The translations under genes and the position numbers were made by a program. From Trichomonas vaginalis G3 (lineage: Eukaryota > Parabasalia > Trichomonadida > Trichomonadidae), in NCBI RefSeq assembly GCF_026262505.1, contig NC_067207.1:9888082-9952081 (forward strand): 64,000 nt of DNA, given 5' to 3'. Under the pieces are notes generated by a model. The model did not search any database. It saw only the letters and a program-made list of their open reading frames with translations, and was not told the DNA's origin. This document shows positions 48,403-58,848 of this stretch, one piece after another. Position 1 is the stretch's first letter. Every line of letters begins with the position of its first letter.

Positions 48403-49251
48403 ATGACGCCACGAGAAGATATAGGCTATAAAATTCTTTACATTTTGGCTGCTAGGACATCAGAAGATTCTCCATGGATGCCTGAAGATCAACTAATTAC
48501 AACATTACTCAATAATCAACCAATTATTCCAAATATGAATTTAGCATTAGTTAAATCTGTCATTCAAGAAATGGTTTTGCATAGTATTCTTGCTATAAAA
48601 GGAAATTATCTTTCTTTACTTTCAAAATCAACATATCAGGAACAATATGAATTTGCACAAAAACTTATTAAAGAAAAACAAGCTATATACAACTCAACAA
48701 TTATTCGTAATCTTGCATTACAAGTACAAAAGAATCAAGTTGTACCTGAAATTAAAATTGATGTTCCAAAAGTCGCAGCACCAGAGCAAAATATTCCAGT
48801 CAAGCATACAGAAACGCATAATAAAGTTGCTGTTTTAAGGAAAGATGCACCTATTCTACCGCAAGTCAATACTAATATATCTCAAGCCAAAACTAATACT
48901 TCAAAGAAGACTAAATCAAAGTTTGAAGAAGATGATAGTGAATCATCGTCATCTTCATCCGAGTCTTCTTCATCAGAATCTTCTTCTGAATCTTCATCTG
49001 AAAATTCCGATGAATCATCTGATGAATCAATCGAATCTACAAAAGAACAAGAAGAGAAGAAACCAGAACCAAAGAAGAAAGCTCCTGCTAAGAAATCAGA
49101 GAAGAAAACAGAAAAACCAAAGCCAAAGCCTAAACCAAAGACTACACGCAGAAAGAAGAAAGAGGAACCTTCAAAGAAGAATTTGGGCCCAGATGTTTTT
49201 ATTACTAGTACTGGCCGTGTTTCAATTAGAAAATCTTATAATTATGATTAA
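48403..49251 (+). CDS. Ser-rich acidic and Lys/Pro-rich nuclear-type protein (282 aa)
   Basis: The start at 48,403 (MTPREDIGYKILYILAARTS) is chosen because TTTCATTATTATTG, a host initiator, lies directly before it. Residues 1-110 form a compact helical domain that could be winged-helix-like. From about residue 165 an acidic Ser/Glu tract is followed by a Lys/Pro-rich tract (PKPKPKPKTTRRKKK) and a short conserved-looking end (DVFITSTGRVSIRKSY). The pattern of acidic then basic tracts is common in chromatin or nucleolar proteins, including linker-histone-like tails. No family was recognised. Confidence 0.65.
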   Translation: MTPREDIGYKILYILAARTSEDSPWMPEDQLITTLLNNQPIIPNMNLALVKSVIQEMVLHSILAIKGNYLSLLSKSTYQEQYEFAQKLIKEKQAIYNSTIIRNLALQVQKNQVVPEIKIDVPKVAAPEQNIPVKHTETHNKVAVLRKDAPILPQVNTNISQAKTNTSKKTKSKFEEDDSESSSSSSESSSSESSSESSSENSDESSDESIESTKEQEEKKPEPKKKAPAKKSEKKTEKPKPKPKPKTTRRKKKEEPSKKNLGPDVFITSTGRVSIRKSYNYD

Positions 49252-49594
49252 TAAAAATTTTGTTAGGTGTTTTAATAGCATTTATTTCAATTACAATAAT
49301 GATTTCCAACAAACTTAATGAATCAAATGCATTAATTTGATTCAGAATTTTCAGATTAGCTGTAAACTAAGGTAATTCATTAAAATGACATTTTAGTTAT
49401 GCATCTTCAAGCCAAGTGAATGAGCAATATCACACAATTCCTTTTGAGAGATAGACAGTCATGAATTTTAAGAAATGCGAAGTTAGAATAGAACATTTTT
49501 ATAATATTATAGAAAAATAAATTGATAGAGATAGATTATTGCTGAAGATAGAGAATAGATATAATTTTTTTTTGTATTTTCTTAACAATGAGAA
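49252..49594. other. Intergenic region, no gene seen
   Basis: 343 bases between convergent genes, without visible structure. Confidence 0.6.
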
Positions 49595-50050
49595 TTAGAA
49601 ACTCTTGATTACACTATCATCTATTCCGAAAAATCTTCTGAATACTTGTGTTTCGCATAAACCTGCAACACGAACAAGATTGCCAAGGTAATTTTGTAAT
49701 TCTTCGGATCTTTTTTCTAAGAACTCATTTTCTGTGTTTCCAAATAATTTCTTAGGTGGGAATGGATGCAAATATCTAGATTCAGAGAATTTTGGTCTTA
49801 TTTGTGAATCAAACTCTTGGAGAGCTGAATATCTTTTTGAAATCGTATGTACACAAACCATACTATCTTTCTGGATACCAACTTCTATATTATAAAATAC
49901 AGCTTTGAATTGAGGATCGAATTCGAATTTTTCGACTGATAAATACATCGGAGGTATTGAAATTGCTAAATTTAGTTGTGCAGCTTTCTTTTGAGGAAGC
50001 TTAATAATTGGGACTTCTCCTACTTTTTGTGGTGCTGAAGATGATGTCAT
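49595..50050 (-). CDS. PX (phox) domain protein, sorting nexin-like
   Basis: 151 residues, nearly all one PX domain. VEKFEFDPQFKAVFYNIEV opens the fold, KRYSALQEFDSQIRPKF holds the Arg-Tyr and the following helix that hold the phosphoinositide, PFPPKKLFGNTENEFLEKRSEELQNYL contains the PxxP-type loop and the Arg of the second half. Stand-alone PX proteins such as SNX3 bind PI3P on endosomes and take part in recycling. The leader CTTTCAATTTTTTTTATAAATG holds a TCA initiator. Confidence 0.85.
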   Translation of the reverse strand: MTSSSAPQKVGEVPIIKLPQKKAAQLNLAISIPPMYLSVEKFEFDPQFKAVFYNIEVGIQKDSMVCVHTISKRYSALQEFDSQIRPKFSESRYLHPFPPKKLFGNTENEFLEKRSEELQNYLGNLVRVAGLCETQVFRRFFGIDDSVIKSF

Positions 50051-50297
50051 TTATAAAAAAAATTGAAAGAGAAACTTTTTAAAAAGATTTTCGATAGCTG
50101 TCAAATTAATGCCATTGATTTTTTGAGTGATTCTGATTAAATAGCATCAGGCTCATTATAAAAAACTGAATCAGATCATTTTCGAATTTGTTGGAAAAAC
50201 AAAATATGATCCAACATATATTAAAAATCAAACAGTTTACTTATCTATCTATAAAACGAGTAATAATCATATGTAATTAGTTTTTGATTTCGGAATT

Positions 50298-51269
50298 TTA
50301 AAGATTTTCTTCTTCTTCATCCAAAATCGAGTCAATTACACTATCAAGTTCCTCTATAGCACACAATTTACTATATGCGATATCTAATAGATCCTGCGAA
50401 GCATTCCTTTGCTTTAATATTTGTTTTAATTGTGGTTTAATTTGTAAAAGCTCTTTATCTAAGTTATAGATCTCTACACATTCCTCCGGACCTTCGGTAT
50501 TTTTATTCTTACTTCTTATTCTTTGATTAAAGTAGGAAACACAAGATTTTCTTTTCTTGAAACCATTAACTAATTTTGTTGTTCCGCAATGGTTATTGAT
50601 ATCTTCTACGGTACCCTCTAATGATGAACCATTTAACTTCAAGAATTTGCCATTTTGATACAAAGCAAAAGCAGGAAGTGAAGAAATTGGAAATCCTTCA
50701 CATAATGTGGGACTTTCGAGGCAGTTTATTGTAGATATAGTAATATTGTTCTCATTTTCGAATACTCTGGTCATATTTCGTACAACAGGGAAAAATGGTA
50801 GCGATGATATTGATTGCGGGGTGTAAAATGCAGATACTAGACATTTTTGATCTGTGTAGTCATTAATGTTGAATTTGTTTATTGATTTTGGATTGGCTCT
50901 TTGATATTCAGGTTTTTCTTTAGAAACTTGCTCAGTAAAGTTTACAATACTCTTTAATGTGTACGATCCACGATAATTAATATGATTTTCTGGATTGAAT
51001 GTTAAGTATTTTATTGCAGGTAATGTAACAACAGACATTCTCTTGCATAACATGTCCTCTTTATGGCAATTGACAGTTACAAAACGTGTTTTCTTAAAGA
51101 AAAATGAAGCATCATCATAATCTTGCAATTTTGAGTTACATTCATCGCATTTCGGGCCGTAAAAGAAAAACATTAAATCTATTTGCTTAGAGTAGTACTC
51201 ATTGAACTCATCTTCGTCAATGTCAATCGAATATGAAAGAATATGTCCTAAGAAAAATGAAAAAAACAT
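50298..51269 (-). CDS. ER thioredoxin-fold (PDI-like) protein
   Basis: 323 residues. The first 14 (MFFSFFLGHILSYS) form a likely signal peptide. The first thioredoxin-like domain (about 20-120) has the active-site pair in GPKCDECNSKLQDYDD (CxxC) and the cis-proline in VVTLPAIKYL. A second domain near 125-225 lacks such a CxxC but keeps SSLPAFALYQNGKF. The end is acidic (DSILDEEEENL) and has no KDEL-type retention signal, so it may be secreted or held by a partner. It probably makes or breaks disulphides. Its start lies 47 bases from the start of the divergent neighbour. Confidence 0.8.
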   Translation of the reverse strand: MFFSFFLGHILSYSIDIDEDEFNEYYSKQIDLMFFFYGPKCDECNSKLQDYDDASFFFKKTRFVTVNCHKEDMLCKRMSVVTLPAIKYLTFNPENHINYRGSYTLKSIVNFTEQVSKEKPEYQRANPKSINKFNINDYTDQKCLVSAFYTPQSISSLPFFPVVRNMTRVFENENNITISTINCLESPTLCEGFPISSLPAFALYQNGKFLKLNGSSLEGTVEDINNHCGTTKLVNGFKKRKSCVSYFNQRIRSKNKNTEGPEECVEIYNLDKELLQIKPQLKQILKQRNASQDLLDIAYSKLCAIEELDSVIDSILDEEEENL

Positions 51270-51316
51270 TCAAGATTTTTGTCAAAAACGTGACAAATTT
51301 TGGAATAATTTTTTTT
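51270..51316. promoter_or_regulatory. 47-bp bidirectional promoter
   Basis: Only 47 bases separate the ATG of the ER thioredoxin-like gene (minus, 51,269) from the preferred ATG of the unknown gene (plus, 51,317). Both promoters, with any initiators, must fit here or overlap the coding sequences. Confidence 0.5.
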
Positions 51317-53023
51317 ATGTCTGGGGTTTCTGATGCAATTTCATCTGATGAAACGGACTCAATCACATATGAAGAGTTTATTGAACCGTTTATCATGCTT
51401 GGAACAACAGATGCTATCGAATATGTCAGTGAAATGATGATTAATTCGAAAACCCCAACAGATACATATTTCAAAGAACTCACAAGTTTAGCAATAGATG
51501 ATTCTTTATCAGATTATGATCCATTTTATCGCCCAAGCAAGAAAAAGAAAAAAGAATTAAGTGATGCAGTCAATTCTATAATACGTGGAACTAATGTTTA
51601 CAAAAGATTATACAACCGCAATATGCTAATGTCAATTGATTCTGAAATTGGTTCAGATCGAGGTTTGAAAATTTCATTTCAACCGGAGCAGGTAGAGCCA
51701 AATTCAATAAATGCATTCTGCCAAGAGTTTCCATTTTATATTACACCAATTGAAGTTATTCTCGCAGCTTACAGACTTAAAAAAATCGAAAAAGATTATG
51801 CAAACACGTTAATTAAGCAAATAACAAGAAAACATAATAGAACTAGCGATAAAACACTACTTGCATATCTTGGAAGTTCGAATTTCAATGCAATTACTAA
51901 TTATAAAAAATATGGATTATATAGTCGAACAAATTTCAATCCAAACTACAATATTTCGACAGGAATGGATAGTATGGCCATGAATGTTTTAAATCACCAA
52001 TGGATTGCCACTCCTTACCTCTCAATTACGAATGTTTATGATAATAACATTTCAGAAAAGATCAAAAACATGAGAGATTTAGAAAGTAAGTTGACATCTT
52101 TATACGAATTATATACTCTTAATTTATCAGCTTTACATGACTTCACCCTTTATCAGAAAAATTGTGTTTACATTTCAAATAATTTCAGAAGGGCCATTGA
52201 ATTGATCGAACCGAGAGGTTCTTTGATATTTAAGATCTTTAAGAGGTATTCAAGACACTGCTTCCAATTCTATGAGAATTTCTTGATTTCTCAAATAGAA
52301 TATTATTTATTTTCAATAATGAATCTGATGAGCTCGTCAGAATGTGAGGATATTGATATGGATGTAGGCCCTTCTTCGAATCAGATGCTGCCTTCTTTCG
52401 AAGATTGTTTTTGGAAAAAATACCAAATTTTACGACTTCCAAATTCACTAGATATTTCGAATTTGACCTTTGTTACTACCATATTCAACATTGTTTTAGC
52501 TGAAATCGGCTGTTTGCCAAGTGTTGCCAAAATTTTTTTATCAATTCAACAAAAAATCAACACTTGGTGCAGATCCTTTGATACTGAATTGATTTTAACT
52601 AAGAGAGAATCATATATCTTCGTTGTTGAAGCAAATTTGTGTAATTTAATTGAAAATTTCAAAAATGATCAAAATTCTGATTTATTGAAGAATATTCGAT
52701 TTGTAATCCAAGGTGTTTTGAATATATTATACTACTCTGATATTCAGGACACAAATTATTGGATTTACGAAGAATTAATTCAATATATGGAAATTTTTAA
52801 TGACGTAACATCAGAATCATTCTTTGATTTGATATATCTGACTTTCGGTCTCTATAATATTTTATGCGAATTTTCAGAATTACCAGAATCGCCAAATTCG
52901 AAAATTTCTTTAAGAAATGGATTGATTGAAGGATATTACGAGGATGGTAATGAAGTTAAGTGTTCTCAGTATTTTCCTCATCTCATTCTTCTTCATGATT
53001 TAGAAGAATACAAGAGTCCATAA
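51317..53023 (+). CDS. Unknown helical protein (568 aa)
   Basis: The product from ATG 51,317 reads MSGVSDAISSDETDSITYEEF. The remainder is helical, with many Tyr, Asn and Ile residues; a Lys-rich patch (RPSKKKKKELSDAV) is near residue 50. A faint likeness to gamma-tubulin complex proteins (a helical repeat with ELYTLNLSALHDF and RSFDTELILTKRESYIF) is not strong enough for a call. The in-frame ATG at 51,233 lies inside the neighbouring gene, so the later start is preferred. Confidence 0.6.
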   Translation: MSGVSDAISSDETDSITYEEFIEPFIMLGTTDAIEYVSEMMINSKTPTDTYFKELTSLAIDDSLSDYDPFYRPSKKKKKELSDAVNSIIRGTNVYKRLYNRNMLMSIDSEIGSDRGLKISFQPEQVEPNSINAFCQEFPFYITPIEVILAAYRLKKIEKDYANTLIKQITRKHNRTSDKTLLAYLGSSNFNAITNYKKYGLYSRTNFNPNYNISTGMDSMAMNVLNHQWIATPYLSITNVYDNNISEKIKNMRDLESKLTSLYELYTLNLSALHDFTLYQKNCVYISNNFRRAIELIEPRGSLIFKIFKRYSRHCFQFYENFLISQIEYYLFSIMNLMSSSECEDIDMDVGPSSNQMLPSFEDCFWKKYQILRLPNSLDISNLTFVTTIFNIVLAEIGCLPSVAKIFLSIQQKINTWCRSFDTELILTKRESYIFVVEANLCNLIENFKNDQNSDLLKNIRFVIQGVLNILYYSDIQDTNYWIYEELIQYMEIFNDVTSESFFDLIYLTFGLYNILCEFSELPESPNSKISLRNGLIEGYYEDGNEVKCSQYFPHLILLHDLEEYKSP

Positions 53024-53613
53024 ATTATATTGTTTTGTTTTTATATATTTTTAAACTTTGTTTGTTTTATTATTTATTTTACATACAAACACTATTTTTT
53101 TTAAATCATTATTAAGACTACCAAGATTGAGATTTCTTTATTTCATGTTATACATACAGGGATAAGTCAAGAATATATGATCTCGATTTTCAAGTATTTT
53201 TGCTGTGGATAACTAATATTACTAAGCAAAAATAAGCATAGCTGTTTATTCAAGTATGAGAAACATATATCATAAAAGTTATTTATTTCAAGATAATGAA
53301 GAAGAAAAAGGTGAGATAATTCTGAGAACGCTTAACAACCCCATGATTTTTTTCTTCATAATGATCACATCTACTTACTCCTTTTATGAGTGCGAAGTGC
53401 GTGTGAATGTCTAGCCTGATGCCATTGATATTAACTTTAGATTAACATTTTCATCAAACTTAAAGCACTAATACACATTAAAGTAATAGTAAATATTTCA
53501 TTTGTAATTGGAGCAACTAATAATATTGCACATTTGTCACTGAAAAGATTAATCACAAAAATTAATGAATAAACACTAAACATATTTATATCTATAAATA
53601 ACAAAAAAATTAA
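53024..53613. other. Intergenic region, no gene seen
   Basis: About 590 bases between two convergent genes, A+T-rich, with no visible structure. Confidence 0.6.
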
Positions 53614-55803
53614 TTAAACAAAAATATCATTTCCAATTGCAGAATAAAACAATTTGAGTGGAATAAGTTCATCAGTTCTAAATGGAGTACAGGAAGAACA
53701 GCCAGTAGCAGAAGTATACTTAGAAACAATCTCAACAAACTTAGTGTTTGTTAATCCAGACTTTTTCGCAGTTTTCACTTCACTACTCATTTTCATCAAT
53801 AATTCGTCATTTTCGATGATTCCTCCAAATCCAGAAATCATCTGCGCGTAGTGAGCAGTTCTCTTTGTTGTCTGCATGATGTACAAACAGTCTCTAAACG
53901 CAACAATGGAGTCAACAAGACACAAAGGAAAAACAGAATGAAATGGAATTTTCGTCATTTTCTTCGCATCTTTTTCTTCAGCAAAAGTGAATTGTATTTC
54001 AAGAGCTGGATCCCTAACTTTAGCTGAAAATAGACCTTTCACTTTCGACGTGATGTCGCAGTTCATACTGCCTGGTTCTTTAAGAAATTGAAGGAAATAT
54101 TTCCCACTTTTTGTGAACTTATCGTTTGGTTTAATTCTTGTTGAAGCAAAGTACTGTCTGTTAGTGAGAAGAGCGAAGTTTAGTATGACATCAGCTGATT
54201 TAGGTATGACAGCAACAATTTTATTGAATAAATCAGGCTTGAAACGGCCAGGATTCTTTGTTGATTTTCTTAATTTGACGTCGAAGGGGTTTCCAAGCTT
54301 TTCACTCGTTTTTGAGTTAATCAATGTTATTCTTAGCACCATTTCTGTCTTCTGAAGTGAGAAAATGTTGTATAAATGGTCAATTGAAAAAATTATTGCT
54401 GAAATTTGACTTTTTGTACTGTTTTCTTTGAGATTGCATATGTAATTGAACAAATTATCAGTGTTACGGGTCTCTACAATTGGTTTCATGCTTATTTGAG
54501 GCTCTTCTTCAACATCAATGAATCTAAGTTTTGAATTTTCTGAAGAATCATCATCAGAATCACTGTAATTGGTTTTGTTGCGTCGAGTTTCCATGGCAAC
54601 ATCAAGAAGTTGTCGAATTTTTGGAAGTAAATGAGAATCCGTGGTTTCAGCATCGTCTTTAAGAGAATTAAGATCAACAGTGAGATTAGGAGCTGGGAAT
54701 ATTGGCTCTGACCTGATTGTTTGCGTTTTATCGTCAATTTTGATTTCATTTTGGATTTGATCAGAACTTTTTGCAATTGAAGTCTTCTTAATAGGATCAA
54801 TGTTATTACTGCTTTGCAAATTATTGGTTTCGAGCTTGCTTTGGTCTATTTGGACAGATTTGTTTTCATTTGGTTTATCTGGTGAAGATTTTGTATAATT
54901 AGGCTTAATATCTGTTATAGCATTACTGGATGAATCTTGTTTAATAGTTTTCTTATCAATTTTTTCAGTTTCTGTCGAAATTTTATTTTCATTTTGGATT
55001 TGACTTGAATCTTTTGAAGTATTTTGAGCAATATCGCTATCTTTAATTGAAAAGGACTTAGTTTCTTTGATTTTTTCTTGCTCTGGTTTATTAATTTGGG
55101 ATATTTCGTTTTCTTGAGAAATTTTAGCATTTGTTGATATATTTGAAATATTTGCAGTTGTAGATTGAGTTTCATCAGAGGACTGCTCGATTTTAGAAGT
55201 ATCAAACAAGTTTTCTTCGTATCTCTGAAATTCTTCATCATCACATTCCTCTTCATTGCATTCTACATCACTTATAGGTTCTTCTTCAAGTAGGGTTTCT
55301 TGATGAATTTCGCCGTCTTCTTCCTCTTCTGATTCTGAAGATTCTGATTGTTCATGAGAGTTATTTAAAGTTGTATCCAATGATGCTTCTATACTTGTAT
55401 CCAATGATTGTTCTGATTGAAATGGATTAATTAATACGATACTTTCTTCAGTATAACTAACTGTTTGTATTTTTGTGAATTCATCTTCATCATCTTCATA
55501 AACATGCGTATGGTGAGGATTGTCATCATCAGAACTAGTGTTAAATCCAAAACTTTCAGAATAATCTGATTCATTTTTTGCTTTATTTGAATGATTTTTA
55601 TATCGAATGTCGGTATCTGTAGAATTTTGGTCTTCCATTCGGTTTCTATGTTGAATTTCTTTATCTTCATATTTTTCATATTTTTCTTCTTGATTTCCAC
55701 TATATTCTGATTCATTTTCGTCACTAGTATTGTCTGAAGAACTATCGCTCCACGTTCCATATAGAAGCACGGCTGGTGGAACGTGGGCATATCTCAGAGT
55801 CAT
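53614..55803 (-). CDS. Large acidic, Ser-rich protein with a beta-rich C-terminal domain (729 aa)
   Basis: MTLRYAHVPPAVLLYGTWSD opens the protein. Residues 20-420 are disordered and rich in Ser, Asp, Glu and Lys (SSDDDNPHHTHVYEDDEDEF and similar). The last 270 residues are folded: a C2-like beta sandwich (MVLRITLINSKTSEKLGNPF, IVAVIPKSADVILNFALL), followed by a Cys-rich end (SATGCSSCTPF). The second half could bind membrane or partner proteins. The family was not recognised. The acidic region is likely to be phosphorylated, which is an inference. Confidence 0.6.
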   Translation of the reverse strand: MTLRYAHVPPAVLLYGTWSDSSSDNTSDENESEYSGNQEEKYEKYEDKEIQHRNRMEDQNSTDTDIRYKNHSNKAKNESDYSESFGFNTSSDDDNPHHTHVYEDDEDEFTKIQTVSYTEESIVLINPFQSEQSLDTSIEASLDTTLNNSHEQSESSESEEEEDGEIHQETLLEEEPISDVECNEEECDDEEFQRYEENLFDTSKIEQSSDETQSTTANISNISTNAKISQENEISQINKPEQEKIKETKSFSIKDSDIAQNTSKDSSQIQNENKISTETEKIDKKTIKQDSSSNAITDIKPNYTKSSPDKPNENKSVQIDQSKLETNNLQSSNNIDPIKKTSIAKSSDQIQNEIKIDDKTQTIRSEPIFPAPNLTVDLNSLKDDAETTDSHLLPKIRQLLDVAMETRRNKTNYSDSDDDSSENSKLRFIDVEEEPQISMKPIVETRNTDNLFNYICNLKENSTKSQISAIIFSIDHLYNIFSLQKTEMVLRITLINSKTSEKLGNPFDVKLRKSTKNPGRFKPDLFNKIVAVIPKSADVILNFALLTNRQYFASTRIKPNDKFTKSGKYFLQFLKEPGSMNCDITSKVKGLFSAKVRDPALEIQFTFAEEKDAKKMTKIPFHSVFPLCLVDSIVAFRDCLYIMQTTKRTAHYAQMISGFGGIIENDELLMKMSSEVKTAKKSGLTNTKFVEIVSKYTSATGCSSCTPFRTDELIPLKLFYSAIGNDIFV

Positions 55804-55974
55804 TTAGAAAAATAAATTCGTTATCAATAATTGATATGTTCAATACAAATGCCTATATGATCTTAATCAAATTCTATAAATTTAATTTGGATTCTTAGAG
55901 GTCATCGTTTTCCTCATCGGGAGCGATACATTATTCGTTTTCGTTAATTATAAGGCTATTTTATTAGGAAAAAA

Positions 55975-56716
55975 TGCAAATTCATTGCTGTTCAAAATTT
56001 CTTTATGTGTGATCAAGACGTGAATCAGAATAAATACAGTGAATTGCGAAGTATCAGCTTAAAAAGGGAAATGATGAAGAATTAAACTCGATTTACAAAA
56101 AGTTCAAAATAGAATTGATTGATTCATTTAAATATCCCTCAAAAGATATTATCAACGATAATTTAGTTATTACTATGTATAACAACCAATATACAAAGAT
56201 TTAAATCTTGCAAAACACATATATGATGCATTCTAAATTTTGTTTATTCGCCGATGTTTGGCTTTCAATCTCTTTGCAATTATTTCCTCTCACAAGATAC
56301 AAATGTAAATGACAAAGGTACACCCAAAATTGCACTCTTCATAAGGCATTTACAATAAGATACAAAAGAAGTAATTGAGATTCTTATTTCACACTGGACA
56401 AATGCCAATGACAAAAATACATTCTGAATAATAATCATCATAAAGCATCACAAAAAGATAATAAAGAATTATATGAGTTTCTATTTTTACTTCACGCAAA
56501 TATAAAAGAAAAAAGATAATAAAGAAACAGCACTTCATTATGCAGCACAAAAAGATAATAAAGAAGTAGATGAGTTTCTATTTTCATTTCACGCAAATAT
56601 CAAAGAAAAAAGATAATAAAGAAACAACTCTTCATTATGCAGCACAAAAAAATAATAAAGAAACAACTCATTATTATGCAACCCAAAAAGTTAATAAAGA
56701 AACATCTGCATAAATA
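55975..56716 (+). pseudogene. Decayed ankyrin repeat gene
   Basis: Translated in pieces the stretch reads like trichomonad ankyrin proteins: a helical opening (KFKIELIDSFKYPSKDI), then repeats such as KDNKETALHYAAQKDNKEVD and DTKEVIEILISH. Stops lie throughout, and the last repeat unit of about 120 bases has been duplicated. It is a dead relative of the gene at 38,255. Confidence 0.7.
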
Positions 56717-56736
56717 TCGATAAAAGAGCGAGTAAT

Positions 56737-57966
56737 TTAAAATGTGCTTCCCGGAGCTTTCTTTCCGCAGACCGTGCACTCACCGCAAATGAAGTTATGT
56801 TCACCCGTCAACTTGCATTTCGTTTCGTTGCAGATTGTGCATCTTCCGCAAATGAACCTGTGACCCTTTACAGAGCATTCGAGGCAGCCGCATTTCTTGC
56901 ACTGTCCCATGAAGAAGTCGTGGTTGCAGCCTGGATTGACCTTTGGTGGATTCCTCTTTGGAGATGAATCTTCATCATCAGATGACGAAGAAGAAGAGGA
57001 AGAAGATGATGAGGACTTCTTCTTAGAGTTGTAGACCCTAACAGTTGTTTTCGCAGCTGGTTTCGGTGCTGGAGCACTTGTAGAAATCGTCATTGATGGA
57101 CATGATGGGCATGTAATTGTCTGATTGATATCGAGACGTTGGATTCTGAGTGGTGGGAACATTCCTGTTGGCTTTCCAGCAGTGCTGATGATGTCTTCCA
57201 TGTTGGCTCCAGCGACGCCGGCATCGATATCGAGCTTTGCCATAAGTTCTTGCTGGATATACATCAACTGGTAGAGCAAATCTTGCTGTTGCTGGAGTAA
57301 TCCGAGTGTTTCTTTATAGATTGGCTTTCCCATTTGTGTTGTTTGGTATCCGACATGCATGGATGGGTTGGAAATGTTCATTTGGTAGTTGACGTTTGGA
57401 ACATTCATCTGGTAGTTTATGTTGGCTGGCTGCATGTTCATTTGGTAGTTAACTTGCTGCTGCTGCTGTGGAACGCTCACTTGATAATTTACTTGTGGCT
57501 GAGGGACGTTCATTTGCATGCTAACGTTCTGGGAAGGCATGTTCATTGGGGCTCCGGCGTTGGCGTTGATGGACATGTTCATTTGCTGTGGTGGCATGTT
57601 CATTTGGGCATTGGCGTTGGCATTGACGTTCATTTGGACATCCATTGGTGGTGGCGGTGGTACATTCATTTGTACGTTCATTCCGGGTACTCCCATGTTC
57701 ATTTTGACGTCCATCTGTTGAGGTTGAGTGCTCATGCTGTAATTTACTTGCTGTCCTGGCATCATTTGGGATTGGTCATCCATGTCCATTCCGCTCATGT
57801 TCATATCCATGCCCATTCCGCCCATGTTTACGGAATAATTGATTTCTCCATTGGGTCCAACTGTTGGTGGAGCCATGTTCATGGACATTTGAACATTTCC
57901 GCCCATGGATCCATTGGATCCGGCGAAGGTAGGATCTGATGCAGTAACGTTGTACTGGAAGGTCAT
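56737..57966 (-). CDS. Met/Asn/Gln/Pro-rich protein with C-terminal zinc ribbons
   Basis: A 409-residue protein. Residues 1-215 are a low-complexity tract of short units built on QMN, NYQMN and QMNMPPQ with many Met, Asn, Gln and Pro residues, a prion-like composition. A short helical segment (LLQQQQDLLYQLMYIQQEL) near 225-245 could make dimers. A Ser run and an acidic patch (SSSSSDDEDSS) follow. The last 62 residues hold three CxxC pairs with His residues (CNHDFFMGQCKKCG, KGHRFICGRCTICN, GEHNFICGECTVCG), a set of zinc ribbons. The DNA is G+C-rich and the leader carries a TTTCATATCACC initiator, so it appears well expressed. Function unknown. Confidence 0.75.
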   Translation of the reverse strand: MTFQYNVTASDPTFAGSNGSMGGNVQMSMNMAPPTVGPNGEINYSVNMGGMGMDMNMSGMDMDDQSQMMPGQQVNYSMSTQPQQMDVKMNMGVPGMNVQMNVPPPPPMDVQMNVNANANAQMNMPPQQMNMSINANAGAPMNMPSQNVSMQMNVPQPQVNYQVSVPQQQQQVNYQMNMQPANINYQMNVPNVNYQMNISNPSMHVGYQTTQMGKPIYKETLGLLQQQQDLLYQLMYIQQELMAKLDIDAGVAGANMEDIISTAGKPTGMFPPLRIQRLDINQTITCPSCPSMTISTSAPAPKPAAKTTVRVYNSKKKSSSSSSSSSSSSDDEDSSPKRNPPKVNPGCNHDFFMGQCKKCGCLECSVKGHRFICGRCTICNETKCKLTGEHNFICGECTVCGKKAPGSTF

Positions 57967-58289
57967 TTGTGGTGATATGAAATCTTGTCAATTTTCCTAT
58001 CAAAATTGAAAGAAAAGTTGATAAATGAGAGATATTATTACTGTTGTTGATTTTATATGATTTTATTTATTTTTTCTTTTGAACTCTACGATATCGTTTC
58101 AATTGTGAAGATCCGAGGGGAGGTTTTTTAAAAATTTAGTTTATTACAGAAAGATATTGTAAATATTTCCAGCATTGTTATCGAAATGTTCATCGAGATT
58201 TGATAAAAATTAGAAAAATGGAATGAATTTCATAATAACTTATTTTCAAAACTGAATTGCAATGAATATATAGTATAGGTTTTGATAAT
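57967..58289. other. Intergenic region, no gene seen
   Basis: About 320 bases before the decayed ankyrin gene. No structure recognised. Confidence 0.55.
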
Positions 58290-58625
58290 ATACTTCAATG
58301 ATATGCGATTGATCGACTTATATTTCAATGATGCTCCTTCTGAAAATTTGATAAAACATATCAAACATAATTGCTTTTCTTGTTGCATATTCATATCTAC
58401 ATGAAGAAGTGAACATGTTTAATCACGATGAATGTGTTGTAAATATTATTTCTTCCTGCTATATGAAGTGGAGTTTTTTTTTTAATTTTTGCATTGATAT
58501 CTTACATTATGTAATAAGAATCTCTGCTATTTCTTCACTGTTATTATATACTGCACTATGAAGTGAGATTCTTTATTAACTTTATCTGCATTTTATAGAA
58601 TCAAATATTCGTATAGTGAATAAAT
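58290..58625 (-). pseudogene. Decayed ankyrin repeat gene, minus strand
   Basis: On the minus strand fragments such as KKTPLHIAGRNN and NKESHFIVQYI match ankyrin units, but stops are frequent. A short relic with two to three repeats, not expressed as a whole protein. Confidence 0.55.
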
Positions 58626-58848
58626 ATATCATAAATAATTGAAGATTATTGTTTAAAATACCGTTCCTATAGTTTATTTTTATATTGTATTTATTCATCA
58701 ACAATGAAAATAAGTCAATGTTATGGAAAATAGTTGCATATCTCGTTCACACGGCATCAAGATTTTGTTTATTCAAGCATATACTTATGATTTCTGGTTT
58801 TCAACTTACAAATGAAAATAGATACATTTTTGTGTTATTTTCTTAAGA

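Noticed and set aside
51317-53023. A gamma-tubulin complex protein
   Set aside because: The likeness is only in helical texture and a few residues; no GRIP motif could be pointed to.
57334-57939. His/Val/Leu-rich plus-strand reading frame
   Set aside because: It is the complement of the Met-rich low-complexity part of the gene at 56,737-57,966.
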